The notes: generated by a model from the letters alone, not told the origin. 64,000 nt of DNA from Gordonia iterans (GCF_002993285.1 NZ_CP027433.1:992001-1056000), one strand, 5' to 3'. Positions 26,574 to 36,102 are shown, numbered from the stretch's first letter. Made by a program: numbers and translations.

Positions 26574-28592
26574 TTATCGGGTTCTCGGCCGGCGGGGCTG
26601 GTCGGCCGGACGCGCGGTCTGCTGCGGACGGGTGGGCCGTCCCGACGGGCTGTCGTGCTCGACCGCGGCGGTTCTCCGGGTGGGAGCCGGGGTCGTCCTC
26701 TCTGCTGCCGGCGTCTGCACGGTCAGGGGCGAAGTCGGCGCCGGGTCGGTGGGCCGGCGCCCGCCGACCCCGGGTACCAGGGTGGCGCCCCGGCTGGTCA
26801 GCACGGTCTGGGCCAGGCCGAAGCCCATCAGCACCGCGATCACGGTGAAGCCGATCCACAGCGTGGTCGGCAGCACCACGCCGAGGCTCGCGCCCAGCAC
26901 CCAGCACAGCTGGAGCACCGTCTCCGACCTGCCGAACGCGGAGGCGCGGGACTGTTCGGGCAGGCCGTCCTGGATCGTCGAGTCGAGGCAGACCTTGGCG
27001 ATCGCGCTGACGCCCGCGGCGACGACCGCGGCGACGACCACCATCAGAAGGGTGCCGAACAGAGCGGACAGGGCCGCGGCGACGGTGGCGGCGATCGCGC
27101 ACATCACGACGATGCGCGGTGGGCGGGAGAGTTGCAGGCGAGTGCCGACCGCGTTGCCCGCGGCGTTGCCCACACCGGCTCCCGCGCCGACGGCGCCGAG
27201 CATCAGCAGTTGCTGGAATCCGTCGGCGTCCTGGGCGCGTGCGTAGAAGGCCACATACAGGGTCAAGAACCCGGTCAGGATCCGGATGGTTCCGTTGCCC
27301 CACAGACCGGTCACGACGGCCCGGCCCAACGGCTGGCGCATGGTGGCGGCGAGCTTGGCCGAGATCGCCCGGGCGCTGCGGGACGACGTACCCTCCGCGG
27401 CCGCCGGAACCGAGGAGTGGGCGGCGTCGTCGCGGTAGGTGATGGTGGTGGGGACCTCGCCCTCGGTCACCTCGACCCAGGATGGGATCTTCATGCAGAA
27501 GTAGGCGCCGGCGAGCGCCAGCAGGCAGAGGAACACCATCGCGCCCGGAATGTGGAACGGCAGCCAGGAACCGAGGATCATTTCGATCAGGGCGGCCAGG
27601 CCGCCGGCGACGACGGTGCCGAAGATCAGGCCGAACATCGTCAGCCGGGAGTTCACCCGCACCAGGTCGATCGTCGGCGGCAGCACGCGCGGGGCGACGG
27701 CGGACTTGAGCACGCCGAAGGACTTGGACAGCACGAGCAGCCCGAGGGCGCAGGGATACAGGATCCACGGCTTGTAGGTGAGCTGGCCGGTGTCGGCATC
27801 CCACGAGGAGTTGACGATGATGAGCAGTGCGAGCACGGCGCGGAGCCCGAACGTGGAGGCCATGGCGATGCGGCGGCCGTGCTGAAGTCTGTCCAGCAGC
27901 GGTCCGATCAGCGGCGCGATCACCGCGAACGGGGCGATCGTCAGCAGCAGGTACAGGCCGACGTTGACCTTGGAGTCGCCGGTGGCGGCCGCGAAGAACA
28001 GGGTGTTCGCCAGCGCCACCGCCATCGCGGCGTCGACGGCGTTGTTGATCACCACCGGCATGGTCAGGGCGGTGAGTCCCGAGCGGTCGGCGCCGTCGGC
28101 GGTGGCCGCGCGGTGCACGAACGCCGCGCCGCGCCCGGCGAAGTAGCGGGATCGTCGCGCCATCACGCGGACGACGGTCACCTTCTCCGGCGGTAGGTAC
28201 TCGGCACCGGCACCGGCACCGGTCTCGCTCGCTGTCGTCCAGGCCTTCGTGGTGCCTCCCCGGGAGGTGCGTCCGCCCGAGCCCCTGTGTCCGCCGCCTG
28301 AGCTCCTGCCGCCGCCGCCTGAGCTCCTGCCTCCGCCGCCGCCTGAGCCCGTCGAAGGATCGAAGGCGTCGGTCTCTGCGTCCGAGAGCGGCGGCAGATG
28401 CGGATTGTGCGTGCGCGAGGGGAGGTAGGCGCCGCTGGCCGCATCACGCCGCCGGTTCCGGATCGGCGGATCGGGCGGGTAATTGTCCTGGCCGGGGTGA
28501 GCGGGCGGCACCGGGGGAGGCGGCGTCCGTCGAGGGTGCGCAGGACGGTGCGGCGGGGTGCCGGAGTCGTCGTACGGAGGTCGGGGAGCCAC
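26574..28592 (-). CDS. MFS transporter with long disordered N terminus (Rv0876c-like)
   Basis: 672 residues from GTG 28592. Residues 1-150 are Pro/Arg/Gly/Ser-rich and cytosolic. About twelve transmembrane helices follow, starting at MPVVINNAVDAAMAVALANTLFF, with the loop GPLLDRLQHGRRIAMA resembling the MFS motif A region. The C terminus is again disordered. The orthologue Rv0876c (548 residues) has no established substrate. It leads an operon with the DUF2771-like gene and is divergent from the DUF3027 gene. Confidence 0.82.
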   Translation of the reverse strand: MAPRPPYDDSGTPPHRPAHPRRTPPPPVPPAHPGQDNYPPDPPIRNRRRDAASGAYLPSRTHNPHLPPLSDAETDAFDPSTGSGGGGGRSSGGGGRSSGGGHRGSGGRTSRGGTTKAWTTASETGAGAGAEYLPPEKVTVVRVMARRSRYFAGRGAAFVHRAATADGADRSGLTALTMPVVINNAVDAAMAVALANTLFFAAATGDSKVNVGLYLLLTIAPFAVIAPLIGPLLDRLQHGRRIAMASTFGLRAVLALLIIVNSSWDADTGQLTYKPWILYPCALGLLVLSKSFGVLKSAVAPRVLPPTIDLVRVNSRLTMFGLIFGTVVAGGLAALIEMILGSWLPFHIPGAMVFLCLLALAGAYFCMKIPSWVEVTEGEVPTTITYRDDAAHSSVPAAAEGTSSRSARAISAKLAATMRQPLGRAVVTGLWGNGTIRILTGFLTLYVAFYARAQDADGFQQLLMLGAVGAGAGVGNAAGNAVGTRLQLSRPPRIVVMCAIAATVAAALSALFGTLLMVVVAAVVAAGVSAIAKVCLDSTIQDGLPEQSRASAFGRSETVLQLCWVLGASLGVVLPTTLWIGFTVIAVLMGFGLAQTVLTSRGATLVPGVGGRRPTDPAPTSPLTVQTPAAERTTPAPTRRTAAVEHDSPSGRPTRPQQTARPADQPRRPRTR

Positions 28593-28691
28593 GACAACGA
28601 TTCTTCCCTATCGACCGCCGACGGCGTCGGATGGGCGGGTACCGCGTCGCCGAAGGTGCGTTCGGCGGTCGCGGTGATGCACACTGAGAGG

Positions 28692-29480
28692 GTGAATGCG
28701 GCAGTGCAGACGGACCGGGCAGCGCAGACCGAGCTGTTGGAACAGGCGGAGCAGATCGCGCGGGACGCGCTGGTGGCCGAGGGTGAGGACCCCGGCGCCC
28801 ACCTCGGCGCGCGGTCCGAGGGCGAGTGGGCGGTCGCGCACTATTTCGCGGCGCAGGTCCCCGGCTACGTCGGTTGGCAGTGGTGCGTGGTGCTGGCGGG
28901 TGCGCCGGGCGCCGACGGGCCGACGGTCTCCGAGGTCGCGCTGCTGCCCGGTGACGGAGCGTTGCTCGCGCCGGCATGGGTGCCCTGGACCGACCGGATC
29001 GCCCAGGGCGACCTCGGTCCGGGTGATCTGCTGGCGTCGCCGCCGGACGATCCGCGGCTGGTGCCCGGGCACATCGACACGCTCGACGTCGACCCGATCG
29101 ATCGGGATCAGGTGGGTCAGGTCTTCGGCGAGATCGGCCTGGGGCGCGATCGTCTGCTCTCCTACGAGGGGCGGGCGCAGGCCGCACAACGGTGGTACGA
29201 CGGCGAGTACGGCCCGGATTCGCCGATGGCCCGCAGCGCTCGGCACACCTGTGCGAGCTGCGGCTTCTACCTTCCGCTCGCGGGCGCGCTGCACGGCGCG
29301 TTCGGGGTCTGCGCCAACGAGTTCGCCGCCGACGGACACGTGGTGTCGGCGGGCTACGGGTGCGGCGCCCACGCCGACACCCCGATGCCGCCCGGCGGCG
29401 AGGGCAGTCCCGCCTACGACGCATACGACGACGGTGCGGTGGAGATCGTCCAGAACGACGCCGCGGCGAGCGTGTCCTGA
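28692..29480 (+). CDS. DUF3027 protein (Rv0877-like)
   Basis: 262 residues from GTG 28692 (AGAGG just before), the same length as Rv0877. Recognisable parts are EGEWAVAHYFAAQVPGYVGW, LLSYEGRAQAAQRWYDGEYG and a Cys pair HTCASCGFYLPLAG with a later GVCANEF, a possible zinc knuckle of four Cys. No signal or membrane segment. Function unknown. Its stop overlaps the likely start of the large ATPase gene, so the two are probably coupled. Confidence 0.82.
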   Translation: MNAAVQTDRAAQTELLEQAEQIARDALVAEGEDPGAHLGARSEGEWAVAHYFAAQVPGYVGWQWCVVLAGAPGADGPTVSEVALLPGDGALLAPAWVPWTDRIAQGDLGPGDLLASPPDDPRLVPGHIDTLDVDPIDRDQVGQVFGEIGLGRDRLLSYEGRAQAAQRWYDGEYGPDSPMARSARHTCASCGFYLPLAGALHGAFGVCANEFAADGHVVSAGYGCGAHADTPMPPGGEGSPAYDAYDDGAVEIVQNDAAASVS

Positions 29481-32401
29481 CCGACGGCGCCGAATACCCG
29501 GACTGCGGGCCGGACCCGTTCGGGACGGTCGCGCTGCGCGCCGCCACCCTGGCCGCCTGGCGCGACTCTCCGACCCGTCTCGCCGAGGATCTGGCCGCCG
29601 AAGCGGATCTTCTGGACATCGGGTACCGCGACCGCTGGTTCACCGAACTCGCCGCGAACGCCGCCGACGCGGCGGCCGCCGCCGGGGTGCCCGGGCGACT
29701 CCGGATCTGGGCCGAGGGGCCGCGCCTGCACGTCGCCAACACCGGCGCCCCGCTGACCGTCGAAGGCGTCCACGCGCTCACCGCGCTGCGGGTGTCTCCC
29801 AAACGGCGCAGCGCTCCCGCCTCCGGGGCCACTGGACTGCAGGTCGGCCGTTTCGGGGTCGGATTTCACGCCACCGGATTCGCCGACCGGGTGGACCTGC
29901 TTTCCCAATCCGGTTCGATCACCTTCGACCGGCGCCGCGCCGCCGCTGCCGCCGGGGTCCGTGCGGCGCCGGCGCAACGTCTGGCCTGGCCGCTGGCCGA
30001 ACGCCCGGCATCCGGATTCGCGACCGAGGTGGTGCTGCACGTCCGCGGTGCGGAGCAGGCGGCCGCGCTGTGGGCGCAGGCCCTGGCCGAGGTGCCCGAC
30101 CTGCTGCTCGAAGTGCCTGTGCTGAGCTGCGTCGAAGTGCCTGTGCTGAGCTCCGCCGAAGTGCCTGTGCTGAGCTCTGTCGAAGTGCCTGTGCTGAGCT
30201 CTGTCGAAGTGCCTGTGCTGAGCTGCGTCGAAGTGCCTGTGCTGAGCTCTGTCGAAGTGCCTGGCGACACTGCCGGTTCGGAGCGGGTGCTGACCCGGCG
30301 AGACGACGGCGCGCAGATCCAGATCCTCGACGCTGACGTGGTCGTCGCGCGGTGGCTGCAGGCCTGTTCCGGGGAGCATCGCTGGCTGGTCCCACTCCGC
30401 GACGGCCGCGTGCGACCGCTCGAGGGGGATGTGTTGCGCAGTCCCACTCCGACACAGATCCCGCTGTCCCTGCCCGCCCGGCTGATCACCCGTCTGCCCC
30501 TCACTCCCGACCGACGCGAACTCCATCCCGACGCTCAGCTGAGCACCGCGGCAGCCGGGTACGCCGACCTGGTGGCGCAGGCCCCCGCGGATCAGCGTCA
30601 CCTGCTGGTGCCGGCGCCCGCGTTCGCCGCCGGCCCCGAGGACGCGGAGCTCCGGGCGGCGATCCTCGCCGATCTGGCGGCGGCCCGGTGGGTGCCCGTC
30701 GCGGGACCCGCGGCACCGGATCAGGCTCCGTCACGCGTCCGGCTGCTGCGCGGCCTCACCGCGAGCCTGGCGGACCTCCTCGGGGAGGTGATCGACGGTC
30801 TGGTGCACCCGGCGCTGAGCGAGGGGGAGGCCGCCCGCGTCCTGCGGCGGCTGGGGGCACACGAGGTGAGTCTGGCCGACGTCGCCGATCTGCTCTCCGG
30901 AATCGAGCGGGAACCGCGCTGGTGGGCGCGGCTCTACGCGGCTCTCGACGCGCTCGCGGTCACCCCCGAGCTGCTCGACGAGCTGGGTGCGCTCCCGGTG
31001 CCTCGCGCGGACGAGTCGCCGGGCACGTCGGGCCGCACGCAGCGCGGGGTGCGCGGACTGTTCGTCGTCGACGCCCTGACCGGACTTCCGCCGGGGGAGT
31101 CGATCCGGCTCGACTGGATCCCGGCGATCGACCCGGAGGCCTATCACCCGCTGCTCGACCGGCTCGGGCTGGAGCACCTGTCCGTCGCCGACGCGCTGAA
31201 CCATCCGGCGCTCGAACAGGAACTCGTCGACGGCGACCACGAGGACCTCGCCGACTCGGTGCTGCGGCTGCTCGCGCTCGCGCCGGACCCTCCGCGGCTG
31301 CCCGCGTGGCTCGGTGCGCTGGAGCTCCTCGCCGATTCCGGCGAGCTCCGTCCGGTCGACGAGCTCCTGATGCCCGGGAGTCCGCTGCGCGCGGTGCTCT
31401 ACTCCGATGCGCCGTTCGGGGTCGTCGATCCGGCCGTGGTCGAGGCGTACGGAGACGAGGCCGTCCGGCGGCTCGGGGCCGGTTGGGGCTTCACCCTGGT
31501 GCGCGACGAACTGCCCACCGCGCCCGACCACGAGCTGGACGCCGAGGAACAGTGGTGGGACTCCTTCGAGGTCCCGCCGGAGCGGCTCGCCGCGGTCCGG
31601 GATCTGGACCTGGTCGATCCGGCGCAGTGGCCGGCCGCGCTCGACCTGCTCGTCGCCGACCCGGAGATCGTCGTCGAACTCGCCGATCCGGACGGCTACA
31701 CCGGCTGGTGGCTGCGGCGGTTCGCCGAACTCGGCGAGCACGCGGGCGAGGCGGTCGCCCTGCGGCACCTGCGGCATCCCGCCGACGACCGCCGACGCGG
31801 ACTCTTCGATCCGCTGCACCATCCGGCGGCCGATCACCTGCGCCCGCTGCTCGCCGGGGCCGGGCCCGACGACGCCGACGACGCCGCGTTCTGGCTCGCT
31901 GCCCTCGCCGATCCGGCCCGGCAGATCGCGCCGGGCGTCGCGGCCGCGGCGCACGCCGCACTGGTCGCCGCACGGCGCTCGGGGAGGTTCGGCGTCGTCG
32001 ACCTCGACCCGCCCGAGCGGCTGCGCACCCTGGCCGGGACGGTGACCGACCGGCCGGTGATCGTCGACGAGCCGTGGTGGCTGCACGTGGTGCCCGTGGC
32101 GAACGCGGTGCTCGCCGGACCGCACCCCGAACCCGGCGGGGCCGCTGCCTTCGCCGCGCTGGTCGACGCGCCGCTGGCGTCGGAGTCCGCGGCCGTCCGC
32201 GTGGTCTCCGAGGGGCGGCCCGGCGATCCGGATTCGGCCGAGCTGACGGCCCTGGCCGCGTCCACCGGCTGGGAGCTGAGCGGCCCGGTCGTCGTGCATC
32301 ACACTCTGGTGGTCGCGGTGTTCGGCGACGACGGGGAGCGACGTTTCACGGTGCCGAGGTGGCGGGACTCCGCTGGAATGCTGCACCTCTCGGTACCGTA
32401 G
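29477..32401 (+). CDS. Sacsin/Hsp90-like GHKL ATPase-domain protein
   Basis: About 974 residues. The N-terminal 200 residues are a GHKL ATPase module: N-box ELAANAADAA, a divergent G1 loop VANTGAPL (Asn for the usual Asp of DxGxG) and GRFGVGFHA as G2. The rest is a long Ala/Leu/Asp-rich region without known domains. Homologous openings (DPFGTxALRxAxLxxWRxSPTRLAED) place the start near 29477, but no ATG, GTG or TTG is in frame there; CTG 29477, overlapping the DUF3027 stop, is the best candidate. An in-frame 24-bp repeat array lies at 30110-30263. A chaperone or conformational-switch role is inferred from the fold only. Confidence 0.75.
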   Translation: MTDGAEYPDCGPDPFGTVALRAATLAAWRDSPTRLAEDLAAEADLLDIGYRDRWFTELAANAADAAAAAGVPGRLRIWAEGPRLHVANTGAPLTVEGVHALTALRVSPKRRSAPASGATGLQVGRFGVGFHATGFADRVDLLSQSGSITFDRRRAAAAAGVRAAPAQRLAWPLAERPASGFATEVVLHVRGAEQAAALWAQALAEVPDLLLEVPVLSCVEVPVLSSAEVPVLSSVEVPVLSSVEVPVLSCVEVPVLSSVEVPGDTAGSERVLTRRDDGAQIQILDADVVVARWLQACSGEHRWLVPLRDGRVRPLEGDVLRSPTPTQIPLSLPARLITRLPLTPDRRELHPDAQLSTAAAGYADLVAQAPADQRHLLVPAPAFAAGPEDAELRAAILADLAAARWVPVAGPAAPDQAPSRVRLLRGLTASLADLLGEVIDGLVHPALSEGEAARVLRRLGAHEVSLADVADLLSGIEREPRWWARLYAALDALAVTPELLDELGALPVPRADESPGTSGRTQRGVRGLFVVDALTGLPPGESIRLDWIPAIDPEAYHPLLDRLGLEHLSVADALNHPALEQELVDGDHEDLADSVLRLLALAPDPPRLPAWLGALELLADSGELRPVDELLMPGSPLRAVLYSDAPFGVVDPAVVEAYGDEAVRRLGAGWGFTLVRDELPTAPDHELDAEEQWWDSFEVPPERLAAVRDLDLVDPAQWPAALDLLVADPEIVVELADPDGYTGWWLRRFAELGEHAGEAVALRHLRHPADDRRRGLFDPLHHPAADHLRPLLAGAGPDDADDAAFWLAALADPARQIAPGVAAAAHAALVAARRSGRFGVVDLDPPERLRTLAGTVTDRPVIVDEPWWLHVVPVANAVLAGPHPEPGGAAAFAALVDAPLASESAAVRVVSEGRPGDPDSAELTALAASTGWELSGPVVVHHTLVVAVFGDDGERRFTVPRWRDSAGMLHLSVP
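30110..30263 (+). repeat. In-frame 24-bp tandem repeat inside the GHKL ATPase gene
   Basis: Six full copies and a partial one, each starting GAAGTGCCTGTGCTGAGCT, at 30110, 30134, 30158, 30182, 30206, 30230 and 30254. The period of 24 keeps the frame and encodes an eight-residue unit E-V-P-V-L-S-S/C-V. The sequence contains GAGCTCTGTCGAAG, the core of the REP-like family found in intergenic regions of this window. It sits between the ATPase domain and the remaining part of the protein. Confidence 0.9.
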
Positions 32402-32475
32402 TCCCGGACACCGGTCGCGGACGAGCCGTTCGAAACGACCCGATTCCCGACGACTCGAGAGAGAGGCGCGCCGCC

Positions 32476-33039
32476 ATGATGCTGTCGCCGTTCGGCTTCG
32501 ACCATGCCGTCACGGACTGGGTGGTCTCGATTCGCGCCGAGCCGTGGAACTCGCTGTGGCAGATGGTCACCGTGCTCGGGGACAGCCTCACCCTGACCCT
32601 CGTGGTGATCGGTGTGTTCGTGCTGGCGTGGCTGGGGGAGCGCATCGACCTCGCGATGTTGATCGCCGTCGGCGGAGCGCTCGGGTATCTCGTGATGTTC
32701 CTGTTGAAACAGCTCTTCGGGCGGGAGCGTCCACCCCTGGCCGATCGCCTCATCGACGTCGACTCGCTGTCGTTTCCGTCCGGGCACGCCATGATGTCCA
32801 CCGCGATCTACGGTCTGACCGCGGTGATCTGCTACCGGCTGTACGCCTGGGTGCGGGAGAACCCGCTGATTCTGCTGATCGCGCCGGCGCTGGTGCTGGT
32901 GATCGGGATGTCCCGGGTGTATCTCGGCGTGCACTGGGCCTCGGACGTGATCTTCGGCTGGGTCCTCGGGCTGATCTGGCTCGGGGTGTGCCTGGTGATG
33001 CATCGCCAGATCGTCCGCTGGGTGCAGGCACGCACCTGA
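32476..33039 (+). CDS. PAP2-family phosphatase, membrane-bound
   Basis: 187 residues from ATG 32476 with GAGAGAGG upstream. Five to six transmembrane helices carry the three PAP2 catalytic motifs: KQLFGRERP (K-x6-RP), FPSGHAMM (PSGH) and SRVYLGVHWASD (SR-x5-H-x3-D). It should remove phosphate from a lipid such as phosphatidic acid or undecaprenyl pyrophosphate on the outer face of the membrane. It lies 75 nt after the large ATPase gene and converges with the DUF2530-like gene. Confidence 0.92.
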   Translation: MMLSPFGFDHAVTDWVVSIRAEPWNSLWQMVTVLGDSLTLTLVVIGVFVLAWLGERIDLAMLIAVGGALGYLVMFLLKQLFGRERPPLADRLIDVDSLSFPSGHAMMSTAIYGLTAVICYRLYAWVRENPLILLIAPALVLVIGMSRVYLGVHWASDVIFGWVLGLIWLGVCLVMHRQIVRWVQART

Positions 33040-33046
33040 GCAAGCC

Positions 33047-33310
33047 CTAGTCGAGACCCTCCTGGGCGCCTTTGCTGCCGCGGCGCACCGCGGACTTCTG
33101 AACCAGCACGATCACCGTCCCCAGGACACCGACGCCCAGACCGACGAGACAGACGGCGAGTGCGCGGTCGGCGCCGAGGTCGGCGAGCCACACCACCAGG
33201 GTCGCGATCAGCCACGCCACCATCCCGACGACGATCACCGGTCCCGGTGCCCGCAGGGCCGCCGGGAGTTCGGGAATCGACGCCTGGGGGATTCCGGTCT
33301 GCTCGGGCAT
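33047..33310 (-). CDS. Small DUF2530-like membrane protein (Rv0879c-like)
   Basis: 87 residues. Two transmembrane helices (about 24-44 and 52-72) are followed by a basic tail KSAVRRGSKGAQEGLD. Size, topology and place match Rv0879c (91 residues, DUF2530). The ATG at 33310 is 7 nt after TACCGT on the minus strand, so it is probably leaderless. Function unknown. Confidence 0.72.
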   Translation of the reverse strand: MPEQTGIPQASIPELPAALRAPGPVIVVGMVAWLIATLVVWLADLGADRALAVCLVGLGVGVLGTVIVLVQKSAVRRGSKGAQEGLD

Positions 33311-33363
33311 GCCCTCTACGGTAGCTTTCTCCGAGTGGGTACGAGCAGCGAGGATCGTCGTCG

Positions 33364-34851
33364 ATGAGTGACAGCAAGCAGACCGAGGCGGTGACCGGGG
33401 CCCCGCAGCGGCCGACGGGCGGGGCGGTGGACCGGTTCTTCAAGATCGGGATGCGCGGTTCGTCGTACGGCCGCGAGGTGCGCGGCGGTCTGGTCACCTT
33501 CTTCACGATGGCCTACATCGTGGTGCTGAACCCGATCATCATCGGCGGCATCCCGGGCGTGGACCACAACACCGACATCAACGGCAACGTGCTGCCGTTC
33601 GAGCAGGTCGCCGCCGTCACCGCGCTGGTCGCCGGCATCATGACGCTGCTGATGGGCCTGGTGGCGAACTTCCCGTTCGCGATCGCCGCCGGGCTGGGGA
33701 TCAACAGCCTGCTGGCGGTGACCATCGCTCCGCACATGAGCTGGCCGGCGGCGATGGGTCTGGTGGTGATCGACGGCATCATCATCGTGATCCTCGGTGT
33801 CACCGGCTTCCGCACCGCCGTGTTCAACGCGGTGCCGGCGGAACTGAAGTCGGCGATCGCGGCCGGCATCGGCGCGTTCATCGCGTTCATCGGGCTGGTC
33901 GACTCCGGTTTCGTCACCCGGACCGAGGGCGGGCCGCCGGTCCAGCTGGGCGTCGACGGTTCCATCGCCACCGTCCCGACCCTGATCTTCTCGATCGGGG
34001 TGCTCCTGATGGGGGTGCTGACGGTGCGCAAGGTGCCCGGGGCGCTGCTCATCGGCATCATCGTGATGACGATCGTCTCGCTGATCGTCGAGAGCATCCT
34101 GAAGCTCGGCAGCGCGCACGAGAACGACGGCGGCTGGGCGATGAACGTCCCCGGCGCGCCGGACAGCTTCGGCAGCCTGCCCGACCTGTCTCTGGTGGGC
34201 GACGTCGACCTGTTCGGGGCGTTCAACGGGTCCTTCGCGGACGTGGGCGTGCTGATGGCCTGCGTCTTCGTGTTCACCCTGGTGCTCTCGAACTTCTTCG
34301 ACGCGATGGGCACCATGACCGGGGTCGGCAAGGAAGCCGACCTGCTCGACGAGAAGGGCAATCTGCCGGGCATCGGTAAGGGCCTGGTGGTCGAGGGCGC
34401 CGGCGCGATCGTCGGCGGCGGTGCATCGGCGTCGTCGAACACGGTCTTCGTGGAATCGGCTGCCGGTGTGGCTGAAGGCGCCCGCACCGGCATGGCCAAC
34501 GTGGTGACCGGCCTGCTGTTCCTGATCGCCATGTTCTTCACCCCGCTGTATCAGGTGGTGCCGATGGAGGCGGTGACGCCCGCGCTGGTCGTGGTGGGTG
34601 CGCTGATGGTGGCGCAGGTCCGCGACATCGATTTCAGCCGCTTCGAGTACGCGCTCCCGGCGTTCCTGACCATCATGGTGATGCCGTTCACGTACTCGAT
34701 CGCCAACGGCATCGGCGTCGGCTTCATCAGCTGGGTGGTGCTGGCCTCGGCGCGCGGCAAGTGGCGCACCGTCCACCCGCTGCTGTGGGTGGTGGCGATT
34801 CTGTTCGCGCTCTACTTCGCGCGCGGTCCCATTTCGACGCTGATCGGCTGA
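33364..34851 (+). CDS. NCS2/AzgA-type purine permease
   Basis: 495 residues, about 12-14 transmembrane helices. Typical segments are GGLVTFFTMAYIVVLNP, the QVAAVTALVAGIMTLLMGL helix, NFPFAIAAGLGINSL, FFDAMGTMTGVGKEADLLDE and GAIVGGGASASSNTVFVESAAGVAEGARTGMANVVTG. These place it in the guanine/hypoxanthine/adenine permease branch. It should take up purine bases by proton symport. It stands alone, convergent with the acetyltransferase gene. Confidence 0.93.
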   Translation: MSDSKQTEAVTGAPQRPTGGAVDRFFKIGMRGSSYGREVRGGLVTFFTMAYIVVLNPIIIGGIPGVDHNTDINGNVLPFEQVAAVTALVAGIMTLLMGLVANFPFAIAAGLGINSLLAVTIAPHMSWPAAMGLVVIDGIIIVILGVTGFRTAVFNAVPAELKSAIAAGIGAFIAFIGLVDSGFVTRTEGGPPVQLGVDGSIATVPTLIFSIGVLLMGVLTVRKVPGALLIGIIVMTIVSLIVESILKLGSAHENDGGWAMNVPGAPDSFGSLPDLSLVGDVDLFGAFNGSFADVGVLMACVFVFTLVLSNFFDAMGTMTGVGKEADLLDEKGNLPGIGKGLVVEGAGAIVGGGASASSNTVFVESAAGVAEGARTGMANVVTGLLFLIAMFFTPLYQVVPMEAVTPALVVVGALMVAQVRDIDFSRFEYALPAFLTIMVMPFTYSIANGIGVGFISWVVLASARGKWRTVHPLLWVVAILFALYFARGPISTLIG

Positions 34852-34884
34852 TCGGCCCGGTCTGCGCCGTCCCGAAACGCTCTC

Positions 34885-36102
34885 CTAGAAGAACGTGCCG
34901 GCAAACGGTGCCTCGCGGGTCGTGAAGAGGGCGTCGAGAAGGTCGAGGGTGCCGGCCGAGTCGACGACGATGCGTCCGGCCGCGGCGAGGGTCCGCGCGC
35001 TCACCCCGCCGGAGTAGATCGACGACAGGTCGGCGACGCTCACTCGGGCGAGCGGCTCGCCGTCCACGGGTGCCGCGCCCCGGGCGACGGTTCCGGTGCC
35101 GTCGGTCACGTCGAGCAGATAGTCGCCGGCGCGATCGGACCAGTCGTCGGACACGCGCAGCGTGACGCGGGCATCGACGTCGTAGGCGCGGCTCTCCAGG
35201 GCCTGCGCCACGTCCAGGAGGGTGACCCACAGTTTGTCGCTGCGCCCCGTGCTGCGCACGGCGCGCGCGTTGCGGAGCTTGGCTCCGAGCGGATCGTCCA
35301 CCGGCAGCGTCGCAGCGATCGAGGTGACCAGGTCCAGTCCGGTCAGCACCCGCCAGAGGTCGGTGTGCGCCTGCTCGGTGACGGCGAAGAACTCCTCGAC
35401 CGTCGCGCTCATCTCGCGGGCGTCGAGCCGGTAGGCGGCGTATCCGTCGTCGTGCAACAGGTAGTGCAGCCCGGAGGTCTGCGAGTTCCGGCGGAAGCCG
35501 CGGTCGGCTAGGATCGTCGGCCACCAGGTCGCCGGGCGGTGGATCGCGCCGCACCGGGTGGCAGCCCAACGGTCGTGCAGGGCCGGCACCCGCTCGGCGA
35601 TCGTCTCGGGGGTGCCGTAGCGGACCCGCGAGTCGGCGGGCGCCTCCGAGCGCCACACGACCGAACCCGGGTCGATCGTCACGCTGTCCGCGAAGCACGC
35701 CGGGCCGAACCCGAAGCGCTCGTAGATGCCGCCCTCGGATGCCGTGAGCGTGGCCAGCGGCAGGCCGGCCGCACGCCAGTCGGCGAACTGGGTCTGAAGC
35801 ATCCGCCGCAGCAGACCCCGACGACGATGCGTCGCCGCGACCGAGACCCAGGACAGGCCCGCGGTCGGCAGCACCGCGCCGCCGGGCACGGTGAGCGGCA
35901 GCGCGTGATACAGCGACACGGCGACCAGACAGTCGCCGTCGCGGACCACGTAGGCCTGGTCTACCTGGCTGCGGAACTCGGCGATCTCGGCGTCGGGGAG
36001 CGGTGCGGGGAGCGCGAAGCTACGGGCATCGACGGCGATGATGTCGTGCCAGTCGGCATCGACGGCACGGCGCGGGGACAGGAGGTCGCGTTCGCTGGTC
36101 AC
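34885..36102 (-). CDS. Eis-like GNAT N-acetyltransferase
   Basis: 405 residues from GTG 36102, close to the 402 of mycobacterial Eis. The acetyl-CoA loop V-A-A-T-H-R-R-R-G-L-L-R is followed by LTASEGGIYERFGFGPA, which holds the general-acid Tyr. A second GNAT-like domain and a sterol-carrier-type domain follow. The protein ends in Phe-Phe, as in Eis, where the C-terminal carboxylate is the catalytic base. Eis proteins acetylate aminoglycosides and peptides at several amines. The native substrate here is unknown. It is divergent from the rRNA methylase gene. Confidence 0.88.
   Translation of the reverse strand: MTSERDLLSPRRAVDADWHDIIAVDARSFALPAPLPDAEIAEFRSQVDQAYVVRDGDCLVAVSLYHALPLTVPGGAVLPTAGLSWVSVAATHRRRGLLRRMLQTQFADWRAAGLPLATLTASEGGIYERFGFGPACFADSVTIDPGSVVWRSEAPADSRVRYGTPETIAERVPALHDRWAATRCGAIHRPATWWPTILADRGFRRNSQTSGLHYLLHDDGYAAYRLDAREMSATVEEFFAVTEQAHTDLWRVLTGLDLVTSIAATLPVDDPLGAKLRNARAVRSTGRSDKLWVTLLDVAQALESRAYDVDARVTLRVSDDWSDRAGDYLLDVTDGTGTVARGAAPVDGEPLARVSVADLSSIYSGGVSARTLAAAGRIVVDSAGTLDLLDALFTTREAPFAGTFF

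Noticed and set aside
30352..33039. Very long plus-strand frame of 895 codons
   Set aside because: Only the last 187 codons (from 32476) are a real PAP2 gene; the rest is an Arg/Gly-rich shadow of the ATPase gene.
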